From contig RECH01000221.1 in the NCBI GenBank assembly GCA_007694125.1, forward strand, positions 1-35,922: a DNA stretch of 35,922 nucleotides, given 5' to 3'. Positions 10,401 to 17,598 of this stretch are shown here, one piece after another. The notes below the pieces were generated by a model, which made no database searches, was not told the DNA's origin, and saw nothing but the letters and a program-made list of their open reading frames with translations. The stretch comes from Leptolyngbya sp. DLM2.Bin15. Its GTDB lineage: Bacteria > Cyanobacteriota > Cyanobacteriia > RECH01. Positions within the stretch are counted from its first letter, which is position 1; the number at the start of each line of letters is the position of its first letter. The position numbers were made by a program, and so were the translations under genes.

Positions 10401-10976
10401 TTTAGCGACATCATTGGCTTCACCCAGTTGTCCAATACCTTGCGATCGCGGCGGGTGTCGGAGCTGCTCAACGAATATCTCACGGAAATGACCCATGCCA
10501 TTTTTGACCATGGGGGCACGGTGGATAAATTCATGGGGGATGCGATTTTGGCGATTTTCGGCGCGCCGGAAGAGCTACCGCCCAGTGAGCAGGTGCATCG
10601 AGCGATCGCTGCAGCTCGTCAGATGTATGCGTCTTTGGAAGTGCTGAATGCGCGCTGGCAGGCGCAGGGCATTGGCAAGGTGCAGTTCCGCTGCGGCATT
10701 CACCAGGGTACGGCGGTGGTGGGCATGTTTGGTGGTGCTGAGCGATCGGACTACACGGCCATTGGCCCCAGTGTGAACATTGCTGCCCGCATTCAAGAAG
10801 CTGCCACTCCCGACTCCATTCTGATTTCTGCTGCCGTGGCCGACTATCTAGAACTAGAAGACGATGCGGTGACCAAATGCAGCCCCCTGAAGCTCAAGGG
10901 CGTCGATGAAACGGTGTTGACCTTCTCGATCAAGGCCCATCCCGACTCGTTCTATCGCAACGCGCCGAAGGACTAA
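7404..10976 (+). CDS. cyaC: CyaC-type hybrid histidine kinase / adenylate cyclase
   Basis: A 1190-aa multidomain sensor that makes cAMP from ATP. Domain order matches CyaC of Spirulina and Anabaena. Receiver 1 is at about residues 10-125 (phospho-acceptor Asp59). Two GAF domains follow (about 150-325 and 340-530). The histidine kinase has its H-box in NVSHEFRTP (His560) and ATPase motifs DTGIGI and GSGLGLAL. Receiver 2 is at about 830-945 (Asp880). The class III cyclase is at about 990-1175. Cyclase metal ligands Asp1002 (LFSDIIGFT) and Asp1046, adenine-pocket Lys1042 and Thr1118 (SDYTAIG), and transition-state Asn1125/Arg1129 are all present, so it should be active. Thr at the pocket marks class IIIb, whose studied members respond to bicarbonate. 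An odd feature is the 9-bp tandem array in GAF1 (8043-8096). The stop overlaps the stop of the convergent DUF1688 gene by 4 bp. Confidence 0.95.
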   Translation: MKSPDSEKPKILVVDDEPDNLDLLYRTFYREFKVLRAESGPVALEILAAEGDIAVIISDQRMPSMSGTEFLSLTATQYPDIIRIILTGYTDVEDLVEAINAGKVFKYVTKPWDDEELKTVVRQAVDTHNVLRTRTQELRRTLRQESLLNTISSAIRGALNYQYIFQTIVDTVGHMFEVDCCLLRPCQDELMTDEVFTYLSAAAQGDRVDQASESDASGTSDALDTSDASDPATSPLIHTLWETETIQVIQDTVTDERLERSAPNGGCIRHIYSQANIRSTLIVPLICQQELMAVLALHQQQPRVWQDDDVQLIAMVANQAAPALAQARAYEKLRALARREALVNTITTAIRSSLNPQDIFAAITQQLGQALHTDGCALSLWTAGDEFVQCVGLHDATDQNAEQPFTLGEIHPEPQSDWMITSAPQGEAPLVRSHLPTSRVPIEGNPVLQQLLSTQSPVIIDDLAHHPEMNMPDLPLRLPARALLVVPLLYNGHIIGSISLRQSSRSRQWQQEDIELAQAVAVQAAIAVQQSRLYQKTRQQAEQLLELDQQKNELFQNVSHEFRTPLTLTIGPLEAAIAQGQGLSYDQSQIALRNSRRLLRLVNQLLDIQRLDAGRMQPRFRPCDFKSFVAQIVDAFHHYCDRKEIHLSTDLEDCLPIYLDLEKFDKVLYNLLSNAMKFTPAGGSIVVSLRSANDHCLLQVRDTGIGIRPDQIPHLFDRFRQADGSANRKYEGSGLGLALVKKLVEMHGGNLSVESEYSKGSTFTVWLQTGISHLPPDQVIEVPMEMESSRAVVELADIEIHATDRPGDGEGEVGEVLGILPEGPDGDTAPTILVVDDNPDLRQYVSDILRNASYRVVTARNGAEGFQLAQTHQPQLILTDLMMPMVSGLEMIQQLRQDETLKGIPVILLTARADEDTRIEGVEQGADAYLSKPFNDRELLADVRNLLALKANERRVEELNRYLTESVLQRFLPPSLVKKAAQGDLLLDLRPEPKLVTILFSDIIGFTQLSNTLRSRRVSELLNEYLTEMTHAIFDHGGTVDKFMGDAILAIFGAPEELPPSEQVHRAIAAARQMYASLEVLNARWQAQGIGKVQFRCGIHQGTAVVGMFGGAERSDYTAIGPSVNIAARIQEAATPDSILISAAVADYLELEDDAVTKCSPLKLKGVDETVLTFSIKAHPDSFYRNAPKD
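8043..8096 (+). repeat. 9-bp x6 in-frame tandem array inside cyaC
   Basis: Six imperfect copies of TCAGATGCC encode a Ser/Asp/Ala/Thr-rich stretch (about residues 214-231, SDASGTSDALDTSDAS). It sits inside the first GAF domain, probably in a surface loop. Confidence 0.7.
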
Positions 10977-12202
10977 AACACGGTGCCGTCGCTTTGAATC
11001 TGTAGGGGTGGAGAGCCATCCCGTAGCTCGGCCGCAATGCGTCGTCCGGCAGCCCAGGTGCCGCCTTCAAGAATTTTCACGAGGGGGAGCTGGGTGGCAT
11101 CTTGCTGGCGGGTTTGGCGAATGGTTGCGGCAATCTGATCCAGTAAAACTACCGTCAGCGCCCGCCATTCGACAATCACCTCTGAGCCTGGTAAGTGGCG
11201 ATCGCTCACCACGCCCGCATGTTTTGGCTGCAGCAGTCCTAGATCGACACAAAGGCCGCCGTTACGATATTCCGCAAGACCGGTGAGGGCATCGAGGTCG
11301 GTGATGGTGATCCCTAGGCTTTGTAAGGGCTCCAGCAGAGAATAGGTGAGCCACTGGGAGAGTTTATGGAAGGGCACCAGTTGCGATCCCAGACCGCCAT
11401 CGGGTAGGCGGGGATGGGGCCAGACATCGCCTAAGTTCACCTGGGCGATCGCCACCCGTCCGGGCCAGATGTCGCTCAATCCCTCTAGGACGACATCGAA
11501 GACGGCGGTGGCCGGCAGGCGCTGATCGACGACCTGGGGCAGGAGGGCATCCACCAAATTGCCCAGCCGGGGTCGTTCTTGACCAAACAGATGGGGATAG
11601 CGATGGAGCGATCGCCCCAGGGTTTGCAGCAGGCCCGCCCGTCCCTCTAGTCCTACTAAGGGATTGCGATCGCTCACCTGGAAGGCAGCGGCTAGGCGAT
11701 CGGGGGTGAACTGCTGTAGACCTTGGGCGTCGGCTTGGAGTGGCTGCTGGGCATCGCTGGACATTGTGCCGGCGGTGAAGGCATAAAAGCTGGCGATCGC
11801 CAGTCCTTCTGAGCGTTGGTAGACCTCGTCGGTGCCGGGTTCGGTAAACTGCCAGGTGGCTCCAGCGCCCGCATCCAGCAGCACGCTGGTGATTGCTAGG
11901 TCGAACTGAATGCGGGCCCATTCGAGGGGATCGATCGTGCCTACCTGTTGGCTTAGGTGGGCCAGGCGATCGCGATCGCCGCTTTCAAAATGTCGCCAGC
12001 GACTGTGGAAGGGCACGGCCCAATCGGGATAGTTGGCCTCAATCACCTGGATGACGTAGTCGGCGGTGGCGGTTAGGCGGGTGAGGTCGCAGCGAAAATG
12101 GCTGAGCTGATCGGCACAGGCCAGGTCAAACAGTTGGCCACAGCGATCGCGAATTGCCGCCGTAGACCGCAGATAGGCAAGGGTGTCAGCCTCGGTTGCC
12201 AT
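10973..12202 (-). CDS. urc4: URC4/DUF1688 family protein, uracil catabolism
   Basis: A 409-aa protein of the DUF1688 family, known in yeast as Urc4 and fungi as Urg3, required for the URC pathway that degrades uracil to urea and a three-carbon acid. Recognised from TDEVYQRSEGLAIASFYAF, the segment LAEYRNGGLCVDLGLL, and the C-terminal VEWRALTVVLLDQIA. Its exact reaction is not established. The track begins at a GTG (12205) directly followed by ATG at 12202; ATG is preferred, with GAGGA upstream. The gene is in line with upp (minus strand, 175-bp gap holding repeat copy B) and near URC1, which strongly supports the pathway call. Its stop overlaps the convergent cyaC stop by 4 bp. The symbol is borrowed from yeast. 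Confidence 0.85.
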   Translation of the reverse strand: MATEADTLAYLRSTAAIRDRCGQLFDLACADQLSHFRCDLTRLTATADYVIQVIEANYPDWAVPFHSRWRHFESGDRDRLAHLSQQVGTIDPLEWARIQFDLAITSVLLDAGAGATWQFTEPGTDEVYQRSEGLAIASFYAFTAGTMSSDAQQPLQADAQGLQQFTPDRLAAAFQVSDRNPLVGLEGRAGLLQTLGRSLHRYPHLFGQERPRLGNLVDALLPQVVDQRLPATAVFDVVLEGLSDIWPGRVAIAQVNLGDVWPHPRLPDGGLGSQLVPFHKLSQWLTYSLLEPLQSLGITITDLDALTGLAEYRNGGLCVDLGLLQPKHAGVVSDRHLPGSEVIVEWRALTVVLLDQIAATIRQTRQQDATQLPLVKILEGGTWAAGRRIAAELRDGSPPLQIQSDGTVF

Positions 12203-12229
12203 CACTCTTCCTCAGTAGGTGAACTCAAG

Positions 12230-12376
12230 TCAATGAAAGCTGCTGGGTTTCGGCTTCGCTCAACCCTCTTCCTAGTATTCAATGCAAGCTGCCGGGTTTC
12301 GGCTTCGCTCAACCCTCTTCTCATCAGGATTGGGGCACTGAGCGAAGTCGAAGTGCTTGCCAATCGTTACGTCCCC
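12230..12376 (+). repeat. Interspersed palindromic repeat, copy B
   Basis: Two direct copies of a block containing GGGTTTCGGCTTCGCTCAACC (TCAATG-started units at about 12230 and 12279). These are followed by a spacer and CACTGAGCGAAGTCGAAGTG, which complements TTCGGCTTCGCTCA and can form a hairpin. It ends with CCAATCGTTACGTCC, as copy A does at 6775-6789. It fills the gap between upp and the DUF1688 gene and abuts the upp stop codon, so it would be transcribed if the two genes are an operon. Confidence 0.75.
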
Positions 12377-13012
12377 CTAGCGCGTTCCATAGAGGCGATC
12401 GCCCGCGTCCCCTAGCCCTGGCAGAATGTAGCCTTGGGCATCGAGATGGTCATCCACGGAGGCGGTGTAGATGGGCACATCGGGATGTTCGCTATGGAAA
12501 TGGGCGATGCCCTCGGGAGCTGCTAGCAGACAGACAAACTTAATGGAGAGGGGCCCCGCTTCCTTGAGCCGATCCACCGCCGCCACCGCCGAGTTGCCCG
12601 TCGCCAGCATCGGATCCACCACCAACATATCCCGCTGCTCAATATCCGTGGGCAGTTTGAAGTAATATTCCACCGCCATCAGGGAGCTAGGCTCTCGGTA
12701 TAGACCGATATGCCCCACCTTGGCCGTGGGCATCAGCTCCAACATGCCATCCAGCAGCCCCTGCCCGGCCCGCATGATGGAAATAATCGCCATTTTTTTA
12801 TCCGCAGCCAGCATGGGCGCATCCATGGTGGTGAGAGGCGTTTGGATCGGGACGTACTTGAGGGGTAGATCCCGCGTTACCTCGTAGGCTAGCAGCATGG
12901 CCACCTCCTTCAGCAACTTGCGGAAGTCTTGGGTATGGGTGTCCACATGGCGCAGAAGCGAGAGCTTGTGCTGAACCAGTGGATGCGTAATCACATGAAC
13001 CTCTGCTGCCAT
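12377..13012 (-). CDS. upp: Uracil phosphoribosyltransferase
   Basis: Converts uracil plus PRPP to UMP (pyrimidine salvage) in the cytosol. Seen: the PRPP-binding loop [14 protein letters not shown], the uracil-binding C-terminal [16 protein letters not shown], and an N-terminus [16 protein letters not shown] typical of bacterial Upp. The ORF track extends to 13078, giving 233 aa. The internal ATG at 13012 ([14 protein letters not shown]) gives 211 aa, the normal length, and is chosen. In the URC pathway of yeast a UPRT (Urc6) performs the first step, so the location between URC4 and URC1 homologues suggests this copy may serve uracil breakdown rather than only salvage. It is divergent from URC1, with a 226-bp shared upstream region. 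Confidence 0.95.
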   Translation of the reverse strand: MAAEVHVITHPLVQHKLSLLRHVDTHTQDFRKLLKEVAMLLAYEVTRDLPLKYVPIQTPLTTMDAPMLAADKKMAIISIMRAGQGLLDGMLELMPTAKVGHIGLYREPSSLMAVEYYFKLPTDIEQRDMLVVDPMLATGNSAVAAVDRLKEAGPLSIKFVCLLAAPEGIAHFHSEHPDVPIYTASVDDHLDAQGYILPGLGDAGDRLYGTR

Positions 13013-13238
13013 GAATCCCGATGTATGGTGGTAGATATCGACTAGATGATCCCATGCGCCGGACAGACCAGCTCCCATGGTTCGGACGCAAGAGCGATCG
13101 CCCCCGCTTCAGTGATCGAAGTATCGCGACTGGGTTCCTCGAACCGCCCCGCCTATGGCTTTCTGTCACCCCTAAAGCATTTCCATGGGTTCTGATTAGA
13201 ATACACTACAACCTTTCCCCTCACTCGGATGGATCGAT

Positions 13239-14492
13239 ATGGTGAATAACCCGCAGAAGCCGAAGCATATCATTCTCACCTCCCATTCCCATCGTGCTAG
13301 CACCAAACGTATTCCCATTGAGTGGGGAGCTGCTGATCCCCAAGCGCGCGGCCCGGTGATTGGTTCCCCCCGCAGTTTGGCCTATCGCAATGTCATTGGT
13401 ACCCATGCGGGTTCCTATGGCGTGTATCGAGCCTTGGCCGTGGCCAGCGGCGTCCTCGATCCAGCCCATCGCGCCGATCTCACCAACACCTCGCCTGTGG
13501 TACATATTGGCCCCTATCCCAGTTGGAGTGACCCCAGCAAGATTGTCTCCCTCGATCCCCTAGGCGGCTTGGTCAGCGAGGTGTTTAGCGACATGGCCTC
13601 GGAGGACTACGACATTCTGCCCACCATTGCCATCACCAAAGCTCATATCAATATTCCTGAACTCCAGAGCGAAATTGATGCCGGCCGCATCGTGGCGGAT
13701 GGCACCTTGCTGAAGGCCGATGGCAGTCTCGTGGTCACCAAGGCGGCGATTGATCCGGTGTGGTATCTGCCGGGGATTGCCCAGCGGCTTGACATTGAGG
13801 AAGCTGATCTGCGGCGAGTGCTGTTTCAACAAACGGGCGGCATGTTTCCAGAACTGGTCACCCGTCCCGATCTGCAGGTGTTTCTACCCCCCATTGGCGG
13901 CACCACGGTCTATATCGTCGGTGATATCAACACGGTGGCCGATCCTACCGTGCCCCTAGCGGTGCGGGTGCATGATGAATGCAATGGTTCCGATGTGTTT
14001 GGCTCAGATATCTGCACCTGCCGTCCCTACCTAGTTCACGGTATTGAGGTCTGTATTCAAACGGCTCAAGAGGGCGGCGCTGGGGTAATTGTCTACTGCC
14101 GTAAGGAAGGCAGAGCCCTGGGTGAAGTCACCAAGTTCTTGGTCTACAATGCCCGCAAACGTCAGGAGGGGGGCGATCGCGCCGATGCCTATTTCCTGCG
14201 TACCGAATGTGTGGCGGGGGTGCAGGATATGCGCTTCCAGGAACTGATGCCGGACGTGCTGCACTGGCTGGGCATCACCAAAATCGATCGCCTGGTCTCC
14301 ATGAGCCAGATGAAGTACAACGCCATCACCCACTCGGGGATTGAGGTGGTGAAACGGGTGCCGATTCCGCCAGACCTGATCCCTGCCGATGCCCAAGTGG
14401 AAATCGAGGCCAAAAAGGCCTCGGGCTACTATTCGGAAGATGGTGTTCGTGATGGGGATGACCTAGCTCAGGTGAAGGGTCGAGACTACTAA
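13239..14492 (+). CDS. urc1: URC1-type GTP cyclohydrolase II homologue
   Basis: A 417-aa protein with an N-terminal GTP_CH_N domain (about 1-200) and a C-terminal GTP cyclohydrolase II domain. The zinc site is complete: Cys248, Cys259 and Cys261, spaced C-x10-C-x-C exactly as in RibA. The catalytic Tyr303 (KFLVYN) and the Asp330-x-Arg332 pair (QDMRF) align with RibA. The RibA purine-site segment TNNPxK is replaced by SMSQMKY, which argues for a different substrate. In yeast, Urc1 is this kind of protein and acts in uracil degradation, where a uridine nucleotide is thought to be the ring-opened substrate. This is not the riboflavin enzyme: the DHBP synthase domain is absent and the extension matches the URC1 group. 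No strong Shine-Dalgarno is seen; TAGAAT at 13197-13202 could be a -10 box. Confidence 0.88.
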   Translation: MVNNPQKPKHIILTSHSHRASTKRIPIEWGAADPQARGPVIGSPRSLAYRNVIGTHAGSYGVYRALAVASGVLDPAHRADLTNTSPVVHIGPYPSWSDPSKIVSLDPLGGLVSEVFSDMASEDYDILPTIAITKAHINIPELQSEIDAGRIVADGTLLKADGSLVVTKAAIDPVWYLPGIAQRLDIEEADLRRVLFQQTGGMFPELVTRPDLQVFLPPIGGTTVYIVGDINTVADPTVPLAVRVHDECNGSDVFGSDICTCRPYLVHGIEVCIQTAQEGGAGVIVYCRKEGRALGEVTKFLVYNARKRQEGGDRADAYFLRTECVAGVQDMRFQELMPDVLHWLGITKIDRLVSMSQMKYNAITHSGIEVVKRVPIPPDLIPADAQVEIEAKKASGYYSEDGVRDGDDLAQVKGRDY

Positions 14493-14532
14493 GATCACAT
14501 CCGGTGCAAGATCGGCACAATGTGTCCCAACC

Positions 14533-14571
14533 CTGGGAGAAGGAACGGGGTATCTATAGCCCCTCTCCCAG
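14533..14571 (+). terminator. Hairpin after URC1
   Basis: CTGGGAGA (14533-14540) pairs with TCTCCCAG (14564-14571), with an inner GGGG/CCCC stem (14547-14550, 14560-14563). It sits 40 bases after the URC1 stop but lacks a T-run, so it is a possible rather than classical terminator. Confidence 0.45.
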
Positions 14572-14629
14572 ATGCACGTCAGCCGTGAGGTCACCTGGCG
14601 TCCCCCCGATGATCCTGATCTGGTCGAAG

Positions 14630-14743
14630 CCTAGTACTCTGAGGCGTAAGTAACCTGCCTATGTGCTGAGGCGGGAAACCTTGTGTGTCCTAGAATTCCT
14701 TTTCGTTCTTCTGTCTTCGTTCTTCTGTCTTGCGGTACTAGGG
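14630..14743 (+). mobile_element. MITE-like 114-bp repeat, copy 1
   Basis: Bounded by inverted ends CCTAGTAC (14630-14637) and GTACTAGG (14735-14742). The right 65 bp (14679-14743) recur in inverted orientation at 35858-35922 with 61 of 65 bases identical. It contains a 14-bp tandem duplication (CGTTCTTCTGTCTT x2). It has no coding capacity. No unambiguous target-site duplication was found. Confidence 0.7.
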
Positions 14744-14854
14744 TTGCGATCGCCCAGCCCGAAGGGCACATCTCCGTTTTGCATCTCCGTTGTCTTGAGC
14801 TGTTAGGCGTGGTCGTAACCCATCCGGTTAGACAGGTTATTCATTCAGGTGAGC

Positions 14855-15430
14855 CTAGCGCCAGAAGGGCCGCCAGTAGTCTGGTTGATAAAAATGTAAA
14901 CGACCATAGCCGAGAAACTGCCCATGGGCCTGCTCGCCCGGCGGATAGGCGGTGACGCCAAAGAGGTACACGCCATCCCGGAGCGGATTGCGATCGGGGC
15001 GGATGGCTAGGGTGACCGTGGTGCCGGGAGGAACGGCAGGCTCAAACTCGACGGTTAAGGTCTGGGTTTCTTCGTCATACGCCGTGGTCTGAATTGCCAA
15101 GGTCTCTCCCTGACTGCGCCGGGTGCCTTCAAAGGCGGTGGTGCGGTCGGTGCGGTAACGGATGCGTTGACTAGCGCTGTTGCCCGACTCGGGGGCGATC
15201 GCCACGGCTTTGAGAGGTTCGCCGGCATTGTCTGGCACCTCTAGGGTGAAGTAGTAGGTGCCGCCAGCGGTGGAGGCGGTGGAGCGGTTCGTGCTGGTGT
15301 CGATTAAGCTGGGCGGACGCTCAAAATAAACGGTGCCATCGGCAAGCTGGATGGCGATCGCTTGGGGAACGATGCCGACCATGCCGATCCCCAGCGCTGC
15401 AGCTAGACCAAGGTTCAGAGTGCGGTTCAT
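14855..15430 (-). CDS. DUF2808 domain-containing secreted protein
   Basis: 191 aa with a Sec signal peptide (MNRTLNLGLAAALGIGMVG...AIA, cleavage likely before IQLADG) and the DUF2808 body: VYFERPPSL, a beta-sandwich core (YYFTLEVPDNAGEPLKAVAI), and the ending RDGVYLFGVTAYPPG...GYGRLHFY. The family is nearly confined to cyanobacteria and is exported; its function is unknown. The track starts at 15445, but ATG 15430 has GGAGG about 8 bases upstream and starts the signal peptide directly. Confidence 0.85.
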   Translation of the reverse strand: MNRTLNLGLAAALGIGMVGIVPQAIAIQLADGTVYFERPPSLIDTSTNRSTASTAGGTYYFTLEVPDNAGEPLKAVAIAPESGNSASQRIRYRTDRTTAFEGTRRSQGETLAIQTTAYDEETQTLTVEFEPAVPPGTTVTLAIRPDRNPLRDGVYLFGVTAYPPGEQAHGQFLGYGRLHFYQPDYWRPFWR

Positions 15431-15518
15431 CTGCCTGTCCTCCATCGTGCTATCTCCATGATAGCGATCGCGCTCGACGACGGTTGGAGGTTAGGCTAGG
15501 GCGATCGTAAGCGTGATA

Positions 15519-16517
15519 TTAGGGGCGATCGCTCGACCGCAGGTCTGGGGATCGCAGGGGCGTAGACTGTTCTTGGCGCTCGTAGGCCGCCACAATCCGC
15601 TGCACCAGGGGATGGCGCACGACGTCCGATGCGTTCAGATGGCAGAAGGCAATGCCCTCCACCCGATGGAGAATTTTCTCCGCCACAGCCAAGCCCGACT
15701 GCTGGTAGTGGGGTAGATCGGTTTGGGTGACGTCACCGGTCACCACCATGCGCGACTGAAAGCCCAGCCGCGTCAGCACCATTTTCATCTGGGCTGGGGT
15801 GGTATTTTGCGCCTCATCCAAAATCACAAAGGCATTATTCAGGGTGCGTCCCCGCATATAGGCCAAGGGAGCCACTTCAATCACCCCGCGTTCCATGAGG
15901 CTGGGAATTTTCTCCGCATCTAAGAATTCGTAGAGTGCATCGTAGAGCGGACGCAGGTAGGGGTTAATTTTTTGCTGCAGATCGCCCGGCAGGAACCCCA
16001 ATCGTTCCCCGGCTTCCACTGCTGGTCGAGTCAGAATCAGACGCTCATACTCATTATTCAGCAGCGCCTGCACCGCCACCACGGCAGCTAGATAGGTCTT
16101 CCCAGTGCCGGCTGGGCCAATGCAAAAGGTGAGGTCGTGGCTGCGAATCGCTTGAATGTAGTGGCGCTGGCGGAGGGTTTTGGCGCGTACCGCCTCACCG
16201 CGGCGTGTGCGGGCCAAAACATCGGACTGGAGGGCCTGTAGCTCCACCTGTCGCTGGGTATCCCAGGCATGGGACACGGTTTGGATATCCACCGAGGTCA
16301 CCGGAGATCCAGCTTCCCAATAGGGCTTCAGCAGATCAATTAAATCTTTACAGCGACGCATCTGGGCATCTGAGCCCGAAATCAGCACCTGCTGTCCACG
16401 CAGCACGATGGAGGTACCGGTATGCTTCGATAGCTGTTTTAAATTTGCTTCTTGGGGGCCTGCCAGGGCGATCGCACTCTCTGGACTTGGCAACTCAACC
16501 GTCAGCACCTGGGTCAT
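15519..16517 (-). CDS. phoH: PhoH-like P-loop ATPase
   Basis: 332 aa. It has an N-terminal KH-like RNA-binding region (about 1-90) and a PhoH ATPase domain with Walker A FCIGPAGTGKTYLA, Walker B AFVILDEAQN, and the family motif LTRPAVEAGERLGFLPGD. PhoH proteins are linked to phosphate starvation and RNA metabolism; the precise role is unclear. ATG 16517 (MTQVLTVELPS) is preferred over the track's TTG at 16526. It is probably the last gene of an operon with rpsP and khpA on the minus strand, an arrangement common in cyanobacteria. Confidence 0.9.
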   Translation of the reverse strand: MTQVLTVELPSPESAIALAGPQEANLKQLSKHTGTSIVLRGQQVLISGSDAQMRRCKDLIDLLKPYWEAGSPVTSVDIQTVSHAWDTQRQVELQALQSDVLARTRRGEAVRAKTLRQRHYIQAIRSHDLTFCIGPAGTGKTYLAAVVAVQALLNNEYERLILTRPAVEAGERLGFLPGDLQQKINPYLRPLYDALYEFLDAEKIPSLMERGVIEVAPLAYMRGRTLNNAFVILDEAQNTTPAQMKMVLTRLGFQSRMVVTGDVTQTDLPHYQQSGLAVAEKILHRVEGIAFCHLNASDVVRHPLVQRIVAAYERQEQSTPLRSPDLRSSDRP

Positions 16518-16568
16518 ACACAACAATACCTACGGTGAGAACATGATCCCCACCTTACCATCCCCACC

Positions 16569-16946
16569 CTAGGATTCGTCTTGGGCACTGCGCGATCGCG
16601 GCCGCACGGGGGGAGTAGGGCGGGACGATCGCGGTGCTGCTGCTCGGGGCGCATCTTCAGTGGGTAGCCCATATACATCAAGATGGGCTATCTGCTGCAC
16701 TGACTGAGATGCAATGCGCAACACCGTCCGAATGGCTTGAATATTGCGCCCACCCCGCCCAAACACCCGACCGCGATCGGATTCTTCAAAGGCCACCCGC
16801 AGCCACACCCGATTGGATGTGGGCATGTATTCGCAATCGACGCTCAAGGTGGCAGGCTGCTCTAGAAACGGCTCAATTAAGAACCGCAGCAGTGCCTCAT
16901 AGTTGGGCGTAGATTCTGTGGGTGGCAAGGCGGAGGGGTCAGGCAT
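16569..16946 (-). CDS. khpA: KH-domain RNA-binding protein KhpA
   Basis: 125 aa with a single KH domain: VAFEESDRGRVFGRGGRNIQAI contains the G-x-x-G loop (GRGG). The ends are disordered, with an arginine/proline-rich C-terminus (SSRPTPPVRPRSR) longer than in Firmicutes KhpA (about 75-80 aa). KhpA binds many RNAs, usually with KhpB. It begins 4 bases after the rpsP stop, so the two are almost certainly co-transcribed. Confidence 0.85.
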   Translation of the reverse strand: MPDPSALPPTESTPNYEALLRFLIEPFLEQPATLSVDCEYMPTSNRVWLRVAFEESDRGRVFGRGGRNIQAIRTVLRIASQSVQQIAHLDVYGLPTEDAPRAAAPRSSRPTPPVRPRSRSAQDES

Positions 16947-16950
16947 GGAC

Positions 16951-17307
16951 TTATTCAGCCTCGGAAGTATCCTCAGATGGAGCCGCTTCTACAGCGGTCT
17001 CGGTAGCGGTCTCGGTAGCAGGCTCAGCAACTGCCACAGCAGAGTCCTTGGGAGCATATTTGGATACGGGACGCTCTAGGATGCTGGCGCGCTCTAGAAT
17101 ATGGCGAACGGTCTCGGTGGGCTGTGCGCCCTGCTGCAGGCGACGGAGGATTCCATCGACGTCTAAACGGGTTTCATCGGTGCGCGGATTGTAGAACCCT
17201 AGTTCTTCCAAGGGGCGTCCGTCCCGACGAGCGCTGCTATCCATAGCAACAATGCGGTAGCTGGCTTCACGCTTTTTGCCGAACCGCTTCAATCGCAGTT
17301 TGATCAT
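16951..17307 (-). CDS. rpsP: 30S ribosomal protein S16
   Basis: 118 aa. The conserved S16 core is clear: [20 protein letters not shown], then [13 protein letters not shown] and a [10 protein letters not shown] region. The last 30 residues are an Ala/Glu/Thr-rich tail ([19 protein letters not shown]), as often seen in cyanobacterial S16. It heads the rpsP-khpA-phoH group. Confidence 0.97.
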   Translation of the reverse strand: MIKLRLKRFGKKREASYRIVAMDSSARRDGRPLEELGFYNPRTDETRLDVDGILRRLQQGAQPTETVRHILERASILERPVSKYAPKDSAVAVAEPATETATETAVEAAPSEDTSEAE

Positions 17308-17519
17308 GCCTGAAAAGAGTTCTCCTAAAACAACTGAACGTAGACCATCAACACAAAATTCTTGACCCTATCTCCAAGCGATCGCGCTGGCAGGGCTAGC
17401 GGTAACCCCCATGCTCGTGACCTTAGCCTTGGGCTGTAGGTACTGACTGGCTGACCACGTGCCAAGTCAAACTTAGCCCCTTGACCCCAGCGACATACGG
17501 GTTAAACACCAAGTACATG

Positions 17520-17555
17520 ATTATATCATCGATTACATGGATTGGTGTAGAGCCG
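17520..17555 (-). promoter_or_regulatory. Candidate extended -10 promoter for rpsP-khpA-phoH
   Basis: On the minus strand TATAAT (17525-17520) is preceded by TGA, making an extended -10 (TGATATAAT). The -35 region (ACACCA, 17 bases upstream) is poor. It predicts transcription starting near 17513, about 205 bases before rpsP. Confidence 0.45.
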
Positions 17556-17598
17556 CTTGGATGCCCTCTTAGATGGTGAAGGTCTGAAGGGGCGATCG

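Larger units (their letters stand above)
14493..14854. other. Intergenic region with terminator hairpin and MITE-like repeat
   Basis: 362 bp between convergent URC1 and the DUF2808 gene. It is explained largely by the hairpin at 14533-14571 and the 114-bp repeat at 14630-14743. Nothing coding is supported; the 90-aa frame 14683-14955 runs through the repeat into the DUF2808 antisense. Confidence 0.6.

Noticed and set aside
11364-11921. 185-aa frame overlapping the DUF1688 gene
   Set aside because: Same-strand alternative frame, Arg/Pro-rich composition typical of shifted GC-rich codons.
13239-14492. Riboflavin-pathway RibA or RibBA
   Set aside because: No DHBP synthase domain, presence of the GTP_CH_N-like N-terminus, and altered purine-site motif; the URC1 context fits better.
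16976-17045. GGTCTCGGTAGC tandem in rpsP
   Set aside because: Codes for the ordinary Ala/Thr/Glu-rich tail of cyanobacterial S16 and seems to be coding redundancy.
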